Assembly (NCBI GenBank): GCA_000438155.1
Contig: FR902967.1
Span: forward strand, 2,976-25,864
Source: Firmicutes bacterium CAG:95
Lineage (GTDB): Bacteria; Bacillota; Clostridia; Lachnospirales; Lachnospiraceae
Direction of reading: 5' to 3'
DNA: 22,889 nt
Shown here piece by piece: positions 21,889 through 22,889 of the stretch. The first letter of the stretch is position 1, and every line of letters starts with the position of its first letter. The notes under the pieces are model-generated. The model saw nothing but the letters and a program-made list of their open reading frames with translations. It searched no databases and was not told where the DNA came from. The translations under genes were made by a program, and so were the position numbers.

Positions 21889-22464
21889 TTACACTCCTAC
21901 AGAAAATGTGGGCATGCTGTCATATACTTCTCTAAGTGGGCTCCAATTCTTTAAATCAAAACCATCGTCTTCTTTATCGTCCGCATCAGAAAAAATATCT
22001 CCGCTTTCTTTTCCCTCTTTATCTCCCTCTTCAACTGTATTCGGGAGTTTCTCATAAGCACCTGATTTATGAAATTCTGTCGAAATACGGTTGACAGCCG
22101 CAAAGATGTACTCCCTGTCAGGATCATTTTTTGATATGCCACTTAGGGCAGAAGATATGATCCGGTCAGCCTCTTCCTTGCTCTTTGCATGCTTTAGCTG
22201 TTCTTCTACAGCTTCTGCCATTCTTTGTACCCTCAAAGCATGTGCGTACATGATGGGATTGGTTTTTCTTAAATAATCCATTTCCTTCTGCGAAAGCTTT
22301 TTCCCCGACTGAAGCTTGGCAGTTATCTGGGCATCCATCCTTGAGCGGTCTTCTTCAGACATCTTTTCTACGTCATTTCCGCTTTCTAAGATATACTGAG
22401 CCAGTTCTTTTGTTGTCGTAATCTTTTTAGGCTCTTCCTTTTTTAGATTCATGCAAATATTCAT
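21889..22464 (-). CDS. Hypothetical helical, acidic-tailed protein (191 aa)
   Basis: Predicted soluble protein rich in Lys/Glu and helix formers ('TTKELAQYILESGNDVEKMS', 'RVQRMAEAVEEQLKHAKSKE', 'EADRIISSALSGISK'), followed by an acidic, probably disordered stretch ('GDIFSDADDKEDDGFD') and a short aromatic end. No signal peptide or membrane segment. The ATG at 22464 was chosen because GGAGAAG lies about 6 nt upstream; the longer reading to 22551 would start inside an intrinsic terminator. I cannot assign a family; similar helical proteins occur in prophages and conjugative elements, but nothing nearby confirms that. Confidence 0.6.
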   Translation of the reverse strand: MNICMNLKKEEPKKITTTKELAQYILESGNDVEKMSEEDRSRMDAQITAKLQSGKKLSQKEMDYLRKTNPIMYAHALRVQRMAEAVEEQLKHAKSKEEADRIISSALSGISKNDPDREYIFAAVNRISTEFHKSGAYEKLPNTVEEGDKEGKESGDIFSDADDKEDDGFDLKNWSPLREVYDSMPTFSVGV

Positions 22465-22500
22465 AAGTCTTCTCCAAATATATGTAATACGATGTTTATC

Positions 22501-22553
22501 CTCAAAAGAAAAAGCGCATTTTTCAACGAAATTCAATCCATTGAAAAACACGC
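22501..22553 (-). terminator. Intrinsic terminator after the RelE-type gene
   Basis: On the minus strand GCGTGTTTTTCAA pairs with TTGAAAAATGCGC (13 bp with two G-U pairs; 22553-22541 with 22526-22514), followed by TTTCTTTTG. A good T-tract makes this a strong candidate. It ends the toxin-antitoxin transcript and implies a separate start for the 191-aa gene. Confidence 0.75.
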
Positions 22554-22614
22554 TTCCATCGCTACCTGTTATATCGGCAGATTATATAGTTTCCTTAACC
22601 CTATTTATTTGTGT

Positions 22615-22875
22615 TCAAGCAGTCTTTGTCTTATCGGGGATATAGAAAATAACATAATTATCAACAGGCACAACTCGTGTATTTCGACTCTTCCAGGGCT
22701 CTCTTTCATATTGCCGGAACTTCTCCGGATACTCTCCCAAGGAAAGGATTTTTTCTTCGATCCGGTCAAACTGTCCGGCTGCATTCTCAGGCGAAAGAAG
22801 ATCAAATGCTATATACTCAAAGATACCGCGAAGATCGTTCTCAGCCTGCTCCGTAAAGGTAACATCATATTTCAT
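22615..22875 (-). CDS. RelE/ParE superfamily toxin, C-terminally short
   Basis: An 86-residue protein with the RelE/ParE fold: 'YDVTFTEQAENDLRGIFEYI', 'ENAAGQFDRIEEKILSLGEY', 'PEKFRQYE' and 'VPVDNYVIFYIPDKTKTA'. Family members usually continue for 12-15 residues with a last strand 'VxIxRVxYGxRD'; here a TGA comes directly after KTKTA, and other frames do not restore it. The last strand carries functional residues in RelE mRNA interferases, so activity is doubtful. The ATG overlaps the stop of the preceding antitoxin (ATGA), giving normal antitoxin-toxin coupling. A terminator follows at 22501-22553. Confidence 0.7.
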   Translation of the reverse strand: MKYDVTFTEQAENDLRGIFEYIAFDLLSPENAAGQFDRIEEKILSLGEYPEKFRQYEREPWKSRNTRVVPVDNYVIFYIPDKTKTA

Positions 22876-22889
22876 ACATTATAATCCCT
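22872..22889 (-). CDS. 3' end of the cognate antitoxin (partial)
   Basis: The last five codons and stop of a gene running in from the right edge read RDYNV-stop, overlapping the toxin ATG by four bases. C-termini of this type are common in RelB/DinJ-like antitoxins. Only the overlap geometry and this short peptide support the call. Confidence 0.5.
   Translation of the reverse strand, partial: RDYNV

Noticed and set aside
1..22889. CRISPR array, tRNA or rRNA genes
   Set aside because: No regularly spaced direct repeats and no recognisable tRNA or rRNA sequence on either strand; the only longer direct repeat is the two-copy unit at 2731 and 14706.

Overview
The window looks like accessory DNA from a low-GC gut Firmicute, most likely a Lachnospiraceae member. 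This rests on AT-rich sequence, strong AGGAGG-type ribosome sites, consensus TTGACA/TATAAT promoters, and gene families I associate with that group (DUF3791/DUF3990 modules, SirTM-like sirtuin, HxlR, Phd-Doc, AAA-14/DUF4143 ATPases). Family names come from reading translations; no database search was run.

Left end (1-2682). The 5' end of a minus-strand gene, probably a GH2 beta-galactosidase, is divergent from an AraC-family regulator; their intergenic region carries a consensus promoter inside two interlaced inverted repeats. Next, on the minus strand, comes a hipB-like regulator coupled to a HipA cut down to its N-terminal part. It is preceded by a roughly 220-nt highly structured leader or small RNA with its own strong promoter. 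A small HTH gene disabled by two frameshifts follows.

Centre (2731-14792). Ten minus-strand genes form one carbohydrate operon. In transcription order they are: sugar-binding lipoprotein, double ATPase, two RbsC-type permeases, a 746-aa LacI regulator fused to a complete MalE-type solute-binding domain, a ribulose-phosphate-3-epimerase-type enzyme, a YjbQ/UPF0047 protein, an AraB-type FGGY kinase, a HxlB-type SIS isomerase and a TIM-barrel isomerase/epimerase. The proteins suggest uptake, isomerisation or epimerisation of the free sugar, phosphorylation, then C3 epimerisation or ketose isomerisation into central phosphosugars without an aldolase; the substrate is unknown. The operon lies between two 86-87 bp direct repeats with a palindromic core, and its upstream side abuts an IS200/IS605-like remnant.

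Right part (14800-22889). This is a cluster of toxin-antitoxin, Fic and AAA ATPase genes, many of them broken. It holds DUF3791 with a DUF3990 toxin gene collapsed to a deletion scar, an N-truncated and frameshifted AAA/DUF234-type ATPase joined to an N-truncated SirTM-like sirtuin, an HxlR regulator with a shifted 3' end, an intact Phd-Doc pair, a group II intron 3' remnant, an intact Fic protein, an intact AAA-14/DUF4143 ATPase, two short unidentified coding fragments, an unknown 191-aa protein, and a RelE/ParE toxin that looks short at the C terminus, with the last codons of its antitoxin at the window edge.

Most unusual items: the LacI/solute-binding fusion, the YjbQ-containing sugar operon, the structured RNA ahead of hipB with two mutually exclusive pairings, and the repeats bracketing the operon.
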